A stretch of 64,000 nt of DNA, from positions 45,908 through 109,907 of the forward strand of contig NZ_JACAPR010000031.1 of the NCBI RefSeq assembly GCF_013385635.1, written 5' to 3'. Positions 16,929 through 26,389 of the stretch are shown here, in pieces; positions within the stretch are counted from its first letter, which is position 1; each line of letters begins with the position of its first letter. A program made the translations under genes and the position numbers. The notes under the pieces are model-generated. The model was not told where the DNA came from. It saw only the letters and a program-made list of their open reading frames with translations, and made no database searches. The stretch is from Pseudomonas gingeri. GTDB lineage: Bacteria > Pseudomonadota > Gammaproteobacteria > Pseudomonadales > Pseudomonadaceae.

Positions 16929-18156
16929 TCAGGTGGTTTTGAAGATCATGCAGACCGGACTGCCGGTCTTGATCACCTGGCCATTTGCCATGAGCGCGCC
17001 GGTACTCTTGTCGACATCGAAGGCGACAATGGTATCGGTCTCCTCGTTGGCGACGTAGAGACGAGCGCCGTCCGGCGTCAGGTTCATGAAGCGCGGCTTA
17101 CGCCCCTGAGATGGCGTGTTCACCTTCATCAGGAACGCGCCGGTTTGCGCAAGCTCGAACGTGGTCACGCTGTCGTGCCCGCGATTGGAGACATACAGGT
17201 ATTTCCCGGAGGGTGCCATGACGATGGCGGCAGCTCGGTTGTTGCCGGTGAAACGTGACGGCACGGTAGACAGGATTTCCTGTGCGACCAATACCCCCGT
17301 CTGCGCATCATAGGCGTAACCAGTCACACTGCTGTCCAGCTCATTGACCACGTAGGCGTGCTCACCGTCTGGAGCAAAAACCACATGGCGCGGCCCAGCC
17401 CCCTCCCTTGCCTTGACCTTGCCGACCAGGGTCGCACCGAGCCTCGCATGGTTGTCCTGCACCCGGTACACAAAGAGGCTGTCGAGCCCTTTGTCGGGTA
17501 TCACCAGAAAGCGTCCGGACGGGTCGAAAGGAATCATGTGGGGGTGTGAGCTACCCTGCTCGATCTTGTGGGGGCCGGCCTCACCGGATAACGCCTCCAG
17601 GTGCGCGACTTCGCCCAGGCTTCCGTCTTCCCGGATTGGAAACAGGGCAAAACTACCGGTGGCGTAGTACGCCACCGCCAGAAATCCGTTGGTGGGGTCG
17701 ACACTCAGGTGAACAGGATTCTTGCCCTGGGCAGCGACCGTGTTGAGTATGCTCAACTCGCCTGACTTCGGATCGATTGCGAAGGCACTGACTTCGCTTT
17801 GATCACCATGCACACAATACAGACGCGTCTGATCGGCGTTGAAAGCCAGGAAGGATGGGTTGACCAGGTTTTCAAGCGTCTGAACCAGCCTGCAGGCACC
17901 GGTCTCGGCAACATAGGCGTAGACCGTGATACCTACGCCACGGGCCTCTCTCTCTTTGGTTGTCCTCGATCCGACATACGCAAAACGGGGAGTCGGGGGC
18001 GGTCTTCGTGTTGGCCATTTTGTGTTCATCACTCAGAGAAGCTGCGTCTGCAGAAATGTTGAGGCCCGTTGTCACGATCCCGCCTACCGCGAGGGCTGAC
18101 AGTTGTACAAATCGACGGCGAGGCATGAGGTGACGTGGGCATTCGGATGAGCTCAT
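16929..18156 (-). pseudogene. Tat-exported lactonase-family beta-propeller, frameshifted
   Basis: The main frame (18032-16929) encodes about 350 residues of a seven-bladed propeller of the 6-phosphogluconolactonase-like lactonase family, from RFAYVGSRTTKE to the end. Its proper N-terminus is in another frame, starting at ATG 18156 with AGGAG upstream: a Tat signal with PRRRFVQLSALAVGG and an Ala-Asp-Ala cleavage region. The two frames are joined if one base is removed from the run of five G (plus strand) at 17995-17999, which restores KTAPTPRFAYVG. This is either a real frameshift, a phase-variable tract or a sequencing error. If intact, it would hydrolyse a lactone in the periplasm. It follows prpF by 78 bases. 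Confidence 0.8.
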
Positions 18157-18234
18157 GATGGCCTGCTCCTGGTGTTTTTATCATTCAACTCGGATTTGCC
18201 CATGCGACTCGGGTGCCGCACGGGCATGGAGGCA

Positions 18235-19383
18235 TCAGAGCGCTTCGGGAATACGCACCCAGCCTTCCATCAGTCGGCGAGCGCTGCGACTCATCACGGC
18301 TTTTTCAACCACCCAGGCGCCGTCTTGAAAAACGGTCCTGGCGCCCACCGCAACGCTACCTGCGGTGTGCCCCATCCGTACCTGGCGGCCGCCAATGTCA
18401 CCCACGATGCGGTTGACCAGCGTGCCATCGAGCGCTGCCGCGACGGCCACCGCCACCGCGCCGGTTCCAGTAATCGCATGGTGCAGTTTGCCCATCGACA
18501 GGATCCGCGCGATCACATCGATATCGACGGGTTGAACCTGCTTCCCACCCGCAGCCTGGTAGGCCTGAGGCTGAGCCACAAAACAGAGCTTGGGGGTGTG
18601 AGGGCGCAACCGTGTCGCCTCTTCGGCGCTGTCCGCCAGCCCCATGGCAACCGTGCAGTGAGCTCGTATGGTTTCAAGTCGGCTCAGCAACGCGGCATCA
18701 CCGTTGACCTGATCCTGAGTCTCGGTCCCATTGAGGCCCACGGTCCGGGCATCGATGAAAATCGTCGGATTACCGGCATTCAGCAGCGTGACGGCTAGCG
18801 TGCCAATACCTGGGACATTGACCTGATCCACTGCGTTGCCAGTGGGCAGGATGCTCCCATCGGAACCACCGGGCTCAAGAAACTCCAGGACAACTTCCGC
18901 AGCCGGGAAGGCAACGCCATCGAGGACAAAGCCACCCTCCTCCTGGACCTCGCCATTGCGCATCGGCACATGAGCAATAATGCGTTTCTGAATATTGGCC
19001 TGCCAGATACGGACAATCGCGGTACCGTCCCGAGGCGCATCGAGCAAACCTTCCGAGATGGCGTACGGGCCAACGGCAGAACTTAGATTGCCACAGTTGC
19101 CTGACCAATCGATCACAGCCGTTTCAATCGCCGGCGCACCGAACAGGTAATCGACGTCGCAGTCATCACGGCTGGACTTGCCAATCACCACGACTTTGCT
19201 GGTACTGGACGTCGCGCCGCCCATCCCGTCGATCTGTTTGCCGTACACATCAGGGCTGCCGATCACACGCAGCAGAATCGCATCACGCTCCGCGCCCGCC
19301 GGTGGCAGGCTCTCGTCCAGAAAGAACACCCCTTTGCTCGAACCGCCACGCATGTAAACGGCAGGAATACGTCTTTGAGTCAT
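18235..19383 (-). CDS. prpF: PrpF-family isomerase
   Basis: This encodes a 382-residue PrpF-type protein with the diaminopimelate-epimerase fold. The start MTQRRIPAVYMRGGSSKGVF, and GMGGATSSTSKVV further on, are hallmarks. PrpF accompanies AcnD in the methylcitrate cycle, where it isomerises 2-methylaconitate, and it is known to bind trans-aconitate; GalD of the gallate pathway is a related tautomerase. The gene follows an acnD-type gene by 31 bases with GGAG before the ATG, but prpB, prpC and prpR are missing here. A dedicated tricarboxylate pathway is therefore more likely than propionate catabolism. Confidence 0.87.
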   Translation of the reverse strand: MTQRRIPAVYMRGGSSKGVFFLDESLPPAGAERDAILLRVIGSPDVYGKQIDGMGGATSSTSKVVVIGKSSRDDCDVDYLFGAPAIETAVIDWSGNCGNLSSAVGPYAISEGLLDAPRDGTAIVRIWQANIQKRIIAHVPMRNGEVQEEGGFVLDGVAFPAAEVVLEFLEPGGSDGSILPTGNAVDQVNVPGIGTLAVTLLNAGNPTIFIDARTVGLNGTETQDQVNGDAALLSRLETIRAHCTVAMGLADSAEEATRLRPHTPKLCFVAQPQAYQAAGGKQVQPVDIDVIARILSMGKLHHAITGTGAVAVAVAAALDGTLVNRIVGDIGGRQVRMGHTAGSVAVGARTVFQDGAWVVEKAVMSRSARRLMEGWVRIPEAL

Positions 19384-19414
19384 TTTGTATTTTCTCCAAC
19401 GGATCAGCGTTGCA

Positions 19415-22021
19415 TCAGTTAACGGATGCGCTCTTCATGCTTTCGATCAGCAGCTGTGGCAGCAGACCACCGCTGCGGAAGTAGCGGACGTCTTCGAAGG
19501 TATCCAGGCGACTCACGACCGTGACACGCTCTTTCTCGCCCTGTTCACGCTCGATCACCAGCGTGATTTTTGCGCCTGGCTGGAAGTCCTCGGTGATGCC
19601 TTCGACACTGAAGGTTTCGCGCCCGGTCAGGCCCAGACTCTGGCGAGAAACACCGTCTTCGAACTGCAGCGGAAGAATGCCCAGCCCGGCCAGGTTGGTG
19701 CGGTGAATGCGCTCGAAGCTTTCCGCGACGACCACACGAACACCCAGCAGACGAGGGCCTTTTGCAGCCCAGTCTCGCGAAGAACCACTCCCGTACTCCT
19801 TGCCGGCAACCACAATCAGCGACTGCTTGCGTTGCGCGTAGATCTCGGCCGCCTGGAAGATCGTGGTGACCTTTTTCTCCGGCAGAAGCAACGTCCACGG
19901 ACCTTCCCGGCCATCTTCGAGCAGCTCGTTTTTCAGGCGCGGGCTGGCGAAGGTCGCGCGCTGCGCCGCTTCATGGTTGCCACGACGCGTGCCATAGGAA
20001 TTGAAGTCCGCAACCGCGATGCCATGGGATTGCAGGTATTGGCCCGCATCGCTCTCTGGAAGAATCGCGCCAGACGGCGAAATATGATCGGTGGTGATGT
20101 TGTCCGAGAGCATGGCCAACACGCGCATGTTACTCAGGTCTTTGCCGGTATCTGTTGCAGCCACCGCATCGCTCCAATAAGGCGGCCTGCGGATGTAGGT
20201 ACTGCTTGCCTGCCAGGCATACTGGTCGCTGACGCCGGCACGCAGATCGCTGGCAATCAGGCCGGCTTCACGCGGGACATCCTCGTAGGCCTTGTCGAAC
20301 AAATCGGCGGTCAGATTTTCGGCTTCGATCTGAGTCAGTTCCTCATCACTCGGCCACAATTCGTGCAGGTAGACCGGTACGCCCTTCTCATCGAGACCCA
20401 ATGCGTCTTTTTCCGGGTCGATCAGGTAGGTACCGGCAATCGCATAGGCCACAATCAAAGGTGGTGACATGATGAACACTTCACGCGCCAGTGGGTGCAC
20501 CCGGCCCTCAAAGTTACGGTTACCCGAGGTCGCCGCCACGGTTTCCAGCTTGCGCGCACGGATTTCGTCTTCGATTTCAGGACTCAGCAGCGGGCCCGAC
20601 ATACCGTTGCACGTGGTGCAGCCATAGCCCACCAGATTGAAACCCAAAGCGTCCAGATCTTCGTTCAGACCTGACCGTTCAAGGTAATCGGAGACCACCC
20701 TGGAGCCAGGGGCAAAGGACGTTTTCACCCAAGGCGCCCGCTGCAGTCCGCGCTTGCGCGCATTACGTGCTACCAGGCCCGCGGCAATGACCCCACGGGG
20801 ATTGGAAGTGTTGGTGCAACTGGTGATTGCAGCCAGAACCACCGAACCATTGTCCAGGCCGGCAGGAAGGTGGGCAGCAGGTGCCTTTTGCCCCAGCACG
20901 ATGCGCTGATGCGGCTGCTTGGGCCCTGCAATCGAACGTGCGACAGCGCTCAGGTTGAGCGTGACCACACGGTTGTACTCGGCCTCGGCAAGGCTGTCAT
21001 GCCAAAGGCCCTGGGCACGTGCATAGGCTTCCGTGAGAGCGGAAATCCGGCCACCGCGCCCGGTCATACGCAGGTAATGCAGCGTACGGTCATCAATGGC
21101 AAACATCGCCGCCGTCGCACCGAACTCCGGCGCCATGTTCGACAAGGTTCCACGGTCAGCCAGGGACAGCTGAGATACACCGAGGCCGAAAAACTCCAGG
21201 AAAGAACCGATGACACCCGCCTTGCGAAGCTGCTCGGTCAATGCCAGGGCAATATCGGTCGCCAGGTAGCCCTGAGGCAACGTGCCTTCCAGGCGCACAC
21301 CGACGATTTCCGGTAATCGCAGCATCAGTGATTTACCCAGCATCGCGGCTTCCGCCTCAATGCCGCCCACTCCCCAACCCAGCACCCCAATGGCATTGAT
21401 CATGGTGGTATGACTGTCGGTGCCCACCAGCGTATCAGGGAAGGCCCACAGCTCATCACCGCGCCGCTGTGTCCCCACAACGGTGGTCAATCGCTCAAGG
21501 TTGATCTGGTGAAGGATGCCTTTGCCGGATGGAATGATCGAGAGATTGCTGAAGGCCTTGTTGCACCAATCCAGGAACTGAAAGCGCTCCGCGTTGCGTT
21601 CACGCTCGATCGCTTCGTTATCGGCCAATGCGCTTGCATCGCCCCAACGCTCGACGTTGAGCGAATGATCCACAACCAGGTGGGTCGGCGTCACAGGATT
21701 CACCAGGCGAGGGTTACCGCCTTTTTCAGCGACGGCATCTCTCAAGCCGGCGAGGTCAACCAGTGCCGGGGTACCGAGCAAATCCTGCAGCACCACTCGC
21801 GCCGGCCGGAAGGGAATATCGAACGCCTTGGAGCGGGCGCAGATGACTTTCAGGGCCGCTTCCGGATCCGCTTCGCCTCGCAAGACGTTTTCGGCAAGGA
21901 CTCGCAGGCTGTAAGGCAGCCTGGCGTAGTTCCCTCCCAGGTCGGTAACAACCTCACGAATAGCGCTGACACGGTACTCGATACCGTTGGCGGAAACGGT
22001 TCGACCCTTTGATTTGGGCAT
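19415..22021 (-). CDS. acnD: AcnD-type aconitase / methylisocitrate dehydratase
   Basis: This encodes an 868-residue aconitase-superfamily enzyme. Iron-sulfur cysteines are present in SCTNTSNP (near residue 399) and CTTCNG (near 466-469). The C-terminal swivel domain has YGSGSSRDWAAKGP. The overall pattern, such as RVLAENVLRG and GLVARNARKRGL, is nearer to AcnD than to AcnA. AcnD dehydrates 2-methylcitrate but also hydrates cis-aconitate. AGGA precedes the ATG. It is the first gene of the minus-strand unit acnD-prpF-lactonase-binding protein, with an operator-like palindrome upstream and the CitMHS transporter divergent. It probably feeds a plant tricarboxylate into the TCA cycle. Confidence 0.87.
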   Translation of the reverse strand: MPKSKGRTVSANGIEYRVSAIREVVTDLGGNYARLPYSLRVLAENVLRGEADPEAALKVICARSKAFDIPFRPARVVLQDLLGTPALVDLAGLRDAVAEKGGNPRLVNPVTPTHLVVDHSLNVERWGDASALADNEAIERERNAERFQFLDWCNKAFSNLSIIPSGKGILHQINLERLTTVVGTQRRGDELWAFPDTLVGTDSHTTMINAIGVLGWGVGGIEAEAAMLGKSLMLRLPEIVGVRLEGTLPQGYLATDIALALTEQLRKAGVIGSFLEFFGLGVSQLSLADRGTLSNMAPEFGATAAMFAIDDRTLHYLRMTGRGGRISALTEAYARAQGLWHDSLAEAEYNRVVTLNLSAVARSIAGPKQPHQRIVLGQKAPAAHLPAGLDNGSVVLAAITSCTNTSNPRGVIAAGLVARNARKRGLQRAPWVKTSFAPGSRVVSDYLERSGLNEDLDALGFNLVGYGCTTCNGMSGPLLSPEIEDEIRARKLETVAATSGNRNFEGRVHPLAREVFIMSPPLIVAYAIAGTYLIDPEKDALGLDEKGVPVYLHELWPSDEELTQIEAENLTADLFDKAYEDVPREAGLIASDLRAGVSDQYAWQASSTYIRRPPYWSDAVAATDTGKDLSNMRVLAMLSDNITTDHISPSGAILPESDAGQYLQSHGIAVADFNSYGTRRGNHEAAQRATFASPRLKNELLEDGREGPWTLLLPEKKVTTIFQAAEIYAQRKQSLIVVAGKEYGSGSSRDWAAKGPRLLGVRVVVAESFERIHRTNLAGLGILPLQFEDGVSRQSLGLTGRETFSVEGITEDFQPGAKITLVIEREQGEKERVTVVSRLDTFEDVRYFRSGGLLPQLLIESMKSASVN

Positions 22022-22065
22022 GGGCTAATCCTCACAGGCTGTATGGGCAAGGTTTTTGTATAAAT

Positions 22066-22091
22066 CATATTGAACTTTATCATGATATAGG
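22066..22091 (-). promoter_or_regulatory. candidate GntR-type operator before acnD
   Basis: On the minus strand this 26-base element contains TATATCATGATA followed by AAAGTTCA, with the exact palindrome TATCATGATA at 22078-22087. About 20 of 26 positions match the element at 24826-24851 before the MFS gene, in the same orientation to the gene. It lies 45 bases from the acnD start, next to a possible -35 box TTGACC, so repression by the nearby GntR protein is plausible. Confidence 0.6.
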
Positions 22092-22370
22092 TCAATGTTG
22101 ATTCATCCGATCCTTCTCAGCCCTGAGGTCGGACGTACCCAACCCACGATTTCTACTGTGCACGGTCGCTCCCCCGACGTAGCGCTCAGTCAGGTACGGT
22201 AGAAAAAATAAGCATAAGAAAATCGAGGCCCACCATGATCGAGCTCACATACCCCAACCACGCCCCCACTCCCATTCGCATCGAGCCCGTCTCGACTTGA
22301 GAACCATGGCACTCTCTCAGCCACGGGGCTGACGAGGGCTACCTACGTCCAGAAAAATGGGAGTTCGACC
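22092..22370. other. rest of the acnD-CitMHS divergent intergenic region
   Basis: No gene is visible in this stretch. It is of mixed composition with a short AT-rich part around 22200-22220 (GGTAGAAAAAATAAGCATAAG) that may be the CitMHS promoter region. The only clear element near the gene is GGGAG at 22359-22363, the ribosome binding site of the transporter. Confidence 0.4.
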
Positions 22371-23687
22371 GTGCTGACAGTCCTTGGCTTTTCAATGGTC
22401 ATTTGTTTCATGTACCTGATCATGACAAAGCGCCTATCGGCGCTGATCGCATTGATCCTGATACCCATCCTCTTCGCCTTGATCGGCGGGCACTACGCCG
22501 GCCTCGGCAGCATGATGCTCGACGGTGTCAAAACCCTCGCGCCCACAGGGGTGATGCTGACATTTTCGATTCTCTACTTCGGCATCATGATTGACGCAGG
22601 GCTCTTTGACGGGCTCGTGCGCTTCATTTTGAAGGTGGTGAAAGGCGACCCTCTCAAGGTGTCGGTAGGGACCGCCGTTCTGACGATGCTGGTCTCCCTG
22701 GACGGCGACAGTTCGACGACCTACATGATTGCCTGCGCCGCGTTTCTGCCGCTCTACCAGCGACTGGGCATGAGCGTGCTGGGCATGACCTGCCTGGTGA
22801 ACATCGCCAGCGGCATCATGAACATCTCGCCATGGGGCGGCCCTACCGCCCGTGCAGCCGCCGCCCTGCATGTGGACGCAATGGCGATATTCCTGCCCAT
22901 GATCCCTGGCATGCTGATGGGGGCCGGCTGCCTGATCCTCACTGCCGTCGTCATTGGGCGCAAGGAACGCACTCGCCTTGGCATCCTCCACCTGGATGGC
23001 GTCGATAACGGAGCGATGGCGCTGGGGAACGGGTCGGCGCAAGAGTGCGATGAAAACCGTCGCCCCGGGATGTTCTGGCCAAACCTGATCCTGACGCTGG
23101 GACTGATTGCCTGTCTGATCGTGGGCGCCATGCCGATCCAGATACTGTTCATGGTCGGCTTCGCTATCGCCATCATGCTCAACTATCCGAAAATCGAAGA
23201 GCAGAAAGCGCGAATTGCGGCGCATGCCACCAACGTGCTGGCGGTGACCGCGGTGATTTTTGCCGCAGGGATTTTCACCGGCATCCTTTCAGGCACGGGC
23301 ATGGTGGATGCCATGGCCAAGAGTCTGTTGCAGGTGATCCCGCCGGCCCTCGGCCCGTTCCTGGCGGTTTTCACCGCCCTGGTCAGCCTGCCGTTTACCT
23401 TCTTCATGTCCAACGACGCGTTCTACTTCGGTATCCTGCCGGTGATTGCACAAACGGCGGCCCAGTACGGAATAACACCGTTGGAAATTGCACGCGCATC
23501 GGTGGTGGGCCAGCCAGTCCACTTGCTCAGCCCACTGGTTCCCTCGCTTTATCTGCTCGTGGCACTGGCGAAAGTGGATCTGGGAGACCATCAACGCTTT
23601 GCGCTCAAATGGGCCATTCTGGCAAGCCTTGGCCTTCTGGCCGGCGGCCTTCTTTTCGGAGCATTCCCCTTTTATCAAGTCCGCTAA
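22371..23687 (+). CDS. CitMHS-family citrate/tricarboxylate transporter
   Basis: This encodes a 438-residue membrane protein of the CitMHS family, which imports citrate complexed with divalent metal ions in symport with protons. It has about eleven hydrophobic segments and the family segments LDGDSSTTYMIACAAFLP and MNISPWGGPTARAA. The start codon is GTG with GGGAG seven bases upstream. It is divergent from acnD and followed after 117 bases by the GntR regulator. Together with acnD and prpF, a substrate such as trans-aconitate, tricarballylate or a related tricarboxylate is likely. Confidence 0.88.
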   Translation: MLTVLGFSMVICFMYLIMTKRLSALIALILIPILFALIGGHYAGLGSMMLDGVKTLAPTGVMLTFSILYFGIMIDAGLFDGLVRFILKVVKGDPLKVSVGTAVLTMLVSLDGDSSTTYMIACAAFLPLYQRLGMSVLGMTCLVNIASGIMNISPWGGPTARAAAALHVDAMAIFLPMIPGMLMGAGCLILTAVVIGRKERTRLGILHLDGVDNGAMALGNGSAQECDENRRPGMFWPNLILTLGLIACLIVGAMPIQILFMVGFAIAIMLNYPKIEEQKARIAAHATNVLAVTAVIFAAGIFTGILSGTGMVDAMAKSLLQVIPPALGPFLAVFTALVSLPFTFFMSNDAFYFGILPVIAQTAAQYGITPLEIARASVVGQPVHLLSPLVPSLYLLVALAKVDLGDHQRFALKWAILASLGLLAGGLLFGAFPFYQVR

Positions 23688-23804
23688 CACCCGTTGCAAG
23701 CACAACAGGTATCTCGACAGAGGCCTTGACGGGTCTCTGCCGTTAAGCTGACCGACACGCTAGAATGGCGATCCCATGGTCAGCTCTATCTGGTTCTCGA
23801 TCCG

Positions 23805-24692
23805 ATGCCTCTAAGTCCTCTGCAAGCGCGCATTGCGCGTGACATCGTTTCTCACGTGCGCCGTGAGCGTTTTGATATAGGACACCACCTGGTCGAGTCA
23901 CAACTGGCCACGACGCTCAACGTTTCCCGCACGCCGGTCAAATTCGCCCTGGCGCATCTGGTCGAAAAAGGCATGCTCACCTACGACCGAAACCGGGGCT
24001 TTTTTCTCGCCCGCGCCAGTGACGACCTGACCGACCTCGCCTCAGAAGTCATGGAAAGCAGTGACGACCCGCTCTACCTCAAGTTTGCGCAGCTGCGCCT
24101 CGGCAGGCAGTTGCCCGAGCTGTTTACGGAAATCGAGTTCATGCGCCAGTTTGACGTATCCCGGGCAGCGCTGAGGGGGGTCCTCTCACGCATTCAGCAG
24201 GAAGGATGGATAGAGCAGCGTGCCGGCCAGGGGTGGAAACTTCTGCCGATGATCGACTCGGTCGAGGCGTATGAAGAGAGCTATTCATTCCGAGCGACTA
24301 TCGAGCCTTCGGGCCTGCTGTCTCCCACGTTTCATATTGACCGCGAAACGCTGAATACCTGTCGCAGACAACAAGAATTCATCGCCAACGGCGGTTACCT
24401 CACCATGACGCCTCAAGAGTTGTTCGAGGCAAACTCACAGTTCCACGAAACACTCGCAGCGTGTTCAGGCAATCGGTTTTTGCAACAGACCGTTCGCCGC
24501 CTCAATCAACTGCGCAGGCTGGTCGAATACCGCCAGGCCGGCACACGAGCGCCCCGCAAAGGCCAGGCAGAAGAGCATCTGGCGATCCTTGAGTTTCTCG
24601 AACGCGGCGATCGACTGGCCGCTGCCGACCAGATGCGCAAGCATCTGGAGCAGGCTCGTCGTAAAAAAGTAGACCCCGCGCTGTTCGAATAA
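23805..24692 (+). CDS. GntR-type regulator with two winged helices
   Basis: This encodes a 295-residue regulator. Residues 6-65 are a GntR winged helix (LVESQLATTLNVSRTPVK, then LVEKGMLTYDRNRGFFLA). Residues 100-150 look like a second one (MRQFDVSRAALRGVLSRI, QQEGWIEQRAGQGWKL). The C-terminal part is helical with conserved histidines (FHETLAACSGN, AEEHLAILEFL), as in FCD ligand domains. A standard FadR/FCD protein has only one winged helix and is about 230 residues. The start ATG has a weak ribosome binding site. Its position between the two transporters suggests it controls the tricarboxylate island through the shared operators at 22066-22091 and 24826-24851. Confidence 0.85.
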   Translation: MPLSPLQARIARDIVSHVRRERFDIGHHLVESQLATTLNVSRTPVKFALAHLVEKGMLTYDRNRGFFLARASDDLTDLASEVMESSDDPLYLKFAQLRLGRQLPELFTEIEFMRQFDVSRAALRGVLSRIQQEGWIEQRAGQGWKLLPMIDSVEAYEESYSFRATIEPSGLLSPTFHIDRETLNTCRRQQEFIANGGYLTMTPQELFEANSQFHETLAACSGNRFLQQTVRRLNQLRRLVEYRQAGTRAPRKGQAEEHLAILEFLERGDRLAAADQMRKHLEQARRKKVDPALFE

Positions 24693-24720
24693 CCCTCACC
24701 GCTTTTCTCGCGCCGATAGC

Positions 24721-24800
24721 AAGCGCGATCCCATGGGATCGTGCTCGCTTTGCCGTGTCCGGATGTCATGACCCGACGATCAGGCCGATCGTCGGGTCAT
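24721..24800 (+). terminator. double hairpin after gntR
   Basis: Two inverted repeats follow the regulator gene. The first is centred on the 14-base palindrome GATCCCATGGGATC with extended arms (24721-24750). The second is a 14-base stem, ATGACCCGACGATC (24768-24781) paired with 24787-24800, loop AGGCC. Neither has a strong T-run, so they may stop transcription weakly or be binding sites. Confidence 0.5.
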
Positions 24801-24825
24801 GATCGTTTCACACATTCAAGATTAA

Positions 24826-24851
24826 CTTATATCGATATAAAGTTCATTTTT
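24826..24851 (+). promoter_or_regulatory. candidate GntR-type operator before MFS gene
   Basis: The perfect 14-base palindrome TTATATCGATATAA (24827-24840) is followed by AGTTCATTTTT. This extended element matches the minus-strand element before acnD at 22066-22091. It lies about 100 bases before the MFS start, in an AT-rich promoter-like stretch. Confidence 0.65.
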
Positions 24852-24951
24852 GACGAAAGCATAGCGTCGCCGGTTGATGTGTCCGCCTGAACACTTTCGT
24901 TAACCAGCACTGCGACTAAGCGCCCACCACAATCAGAACAATGGTGAAAAC

Positions 24952-26259
24952 ATGTCGTACCGTAGAGGCTGGATAGCCGTCTTTCTCTTTTCGCTGGCCA
25001 TGATCAACTACATGGATCGGATCGCCCTATCCATCGCGGCCAAACCTATCGCCGAGGAGTTTCACCTCACGTCCGTGGGCATGGGTTATCTGTTCTCGTC
25101 CTTCATCTGGAGCTACGCGCTGTTCCTGATTCCAGTCGGCCTGTTGATCGACAGGTATGGCGTCAAGCGTGTCGGCGGCATCGGTATTTTCATCTGGTCA
25201 CTGGCGACCGCCCTCACGGGTGCCGCCTCAAGTTTTGCCAGCCTTTTGACCGCTCGGTTGGTCATGGGCGCAGGCGAGTCGGTCAGCAATCCTGTCGGGG
25301 CCAAAGTCATTCGTGAGTGGATACCCAGTACAGAGCGCGGAACGATCACCGCGATTTTCAATAGCGGCTCCTACGCCGGACCAGCCATCTGTTCGCTGGT
25401 GCTCGCCGCCCTCGTCGCGGCGTTCGGTTGGCGCCTGTCATTCGTCATTGCCGGTGGCATCGGCTTCGCCTGGCTGCTGGTCTGGTTCTTCTTTTACGGT
25501 AAGCCGGAACAGGTGTCCTGGTTGAGCGAACAAGAACGCAGTTTGATCATCGAGCGTCGTGCCGCCAACGGCGGCCGCGACACCGACGCTCAAACCTACG
25601 GTCTCAAGCAACTGCTCAAAACACCCACCCTGTGGGGCCTGGCGCTGGCACAGGGATGCAATGTCTACACCCAATACCTGTTCCTGACCTGGCTACCGAG
25701 CTACCTGCAAGACGCCCGGCACCTGACGATTGCCAAGAGCGGCCTGTTTACCGCCATCCCCTACTCCGTCGCAGTCATTTTGTGCATCGGTATCGGCAAA
25801 CTCAGCGATCACTATCTGAAAAAAGGAAGCGGTGCGGCATCGGGCAAACGTCGAAACGTTATCGCGCTCACCATGCTCATCTCCAGTTGCCTGCTGCTGA
25901 TCCCTGTGGCGCAGGACATCACCCAGCTCGTGGTGATTTTCTCACTCACCCTGGCCGGGATTGCCGCGACGACGTCATTGAACTTCACCCTGCTGAACGA
26001 TCTGCTCCCAAGCTCCGGCGACGTCGGCAGGGCCATGGCCTTCGTGGTGGTAGGGGGGAACATCTTCGGGATGTTGGCGCCGGTGGTGACCGGCTATGTG
26101 ATCAGCGCTACAGGCAGCTACAACTGGGCGTTCGGGATTGCGGGAGGACTGCTGCTGACCGGGGCACTGGTGATCCTGTCGATGACCCGAAAACCGATGA
26201 TTGCAAAAGAACGCCTGTCGCCCCTGCCTTCATCAGCCCTGGCCACACAATCTCCGTAA
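24952..26259 (+). CDS. MFS transporter, ACS type
   Basis: This encodes a 435-residue major facilitator protein with twelve predicted helices, of the anion:cation symporter (ACS) type: INYMDRIALSIAAKPIA in helix 1, LLIDRYGVKRVGG in loop 2-3 and RLVMGAGESVSNPVG in helix 4. Relatives import sugar acids and other organic anions such as galactonate, glucarate or tartrate. It is preceded by the 24826-24851 operator and the gntR gene, so it is probably the second importer of the tricarboxylate island, perhaps for the ring-opened product of the exported lactonase. Length is normal. Confidence 0.87.
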   Translation: MSYRRGWIAVFLFSLAMINYMDRIALSIAAKPIAEEFHLTSVGMGYLFSSFIWSYALFLIPVGLLIDRYGVKRVGGIGIFIWSLATALTGAASSFASLLTARLVMGAGESVSNPVGAKVIREWIPSTERGTITAIFNSGSYAGPAICSLVLAALVAAFGWRLSFVIAGGIGFAWLLVWFFFYGKPEQVSWLSEQERSLIIERRAANGGRDTDAQTYGLKQLLKTPTLWGLALAQGCNVYTQYLFLTWLPSYLQDARHLTIAKSGLFTAIPYSVAVILCIGIGKLSDHYLKKGSGAASGKRRNVIALTMLISSCLLLIPVAQDITQLVVIFSLTLAGIAATTSLNFTLLNDLLPSSGDVGRAMAFVVVGGNIFGMLAPVVTGYVISATGSYNWAFGIAGGLLLTGALVILSMTRKPMIAKERLSPLPSSALATQSP

Positions 26260-26389
26260 CCACAAGAGCATCGTCGCCGGCGGTCGTTACCCTGCCGCTC
26301 TGACGCAATCCGCTTGAATACTTGCCTGATCCTCCGAGCATGCCGGGCAATGGGTGGGAAACTTTGCGCACGCGGGCTAGAGTCAAGTC

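Noticed and set aside
18235..22021. Methylcitrate cycle for propionate
   Set aside because: prpB, prpC and prpR are not present in the window and transport genes for tricarboxylates are; a propionate role is less likely, though AcnD and PrpF are the same families.
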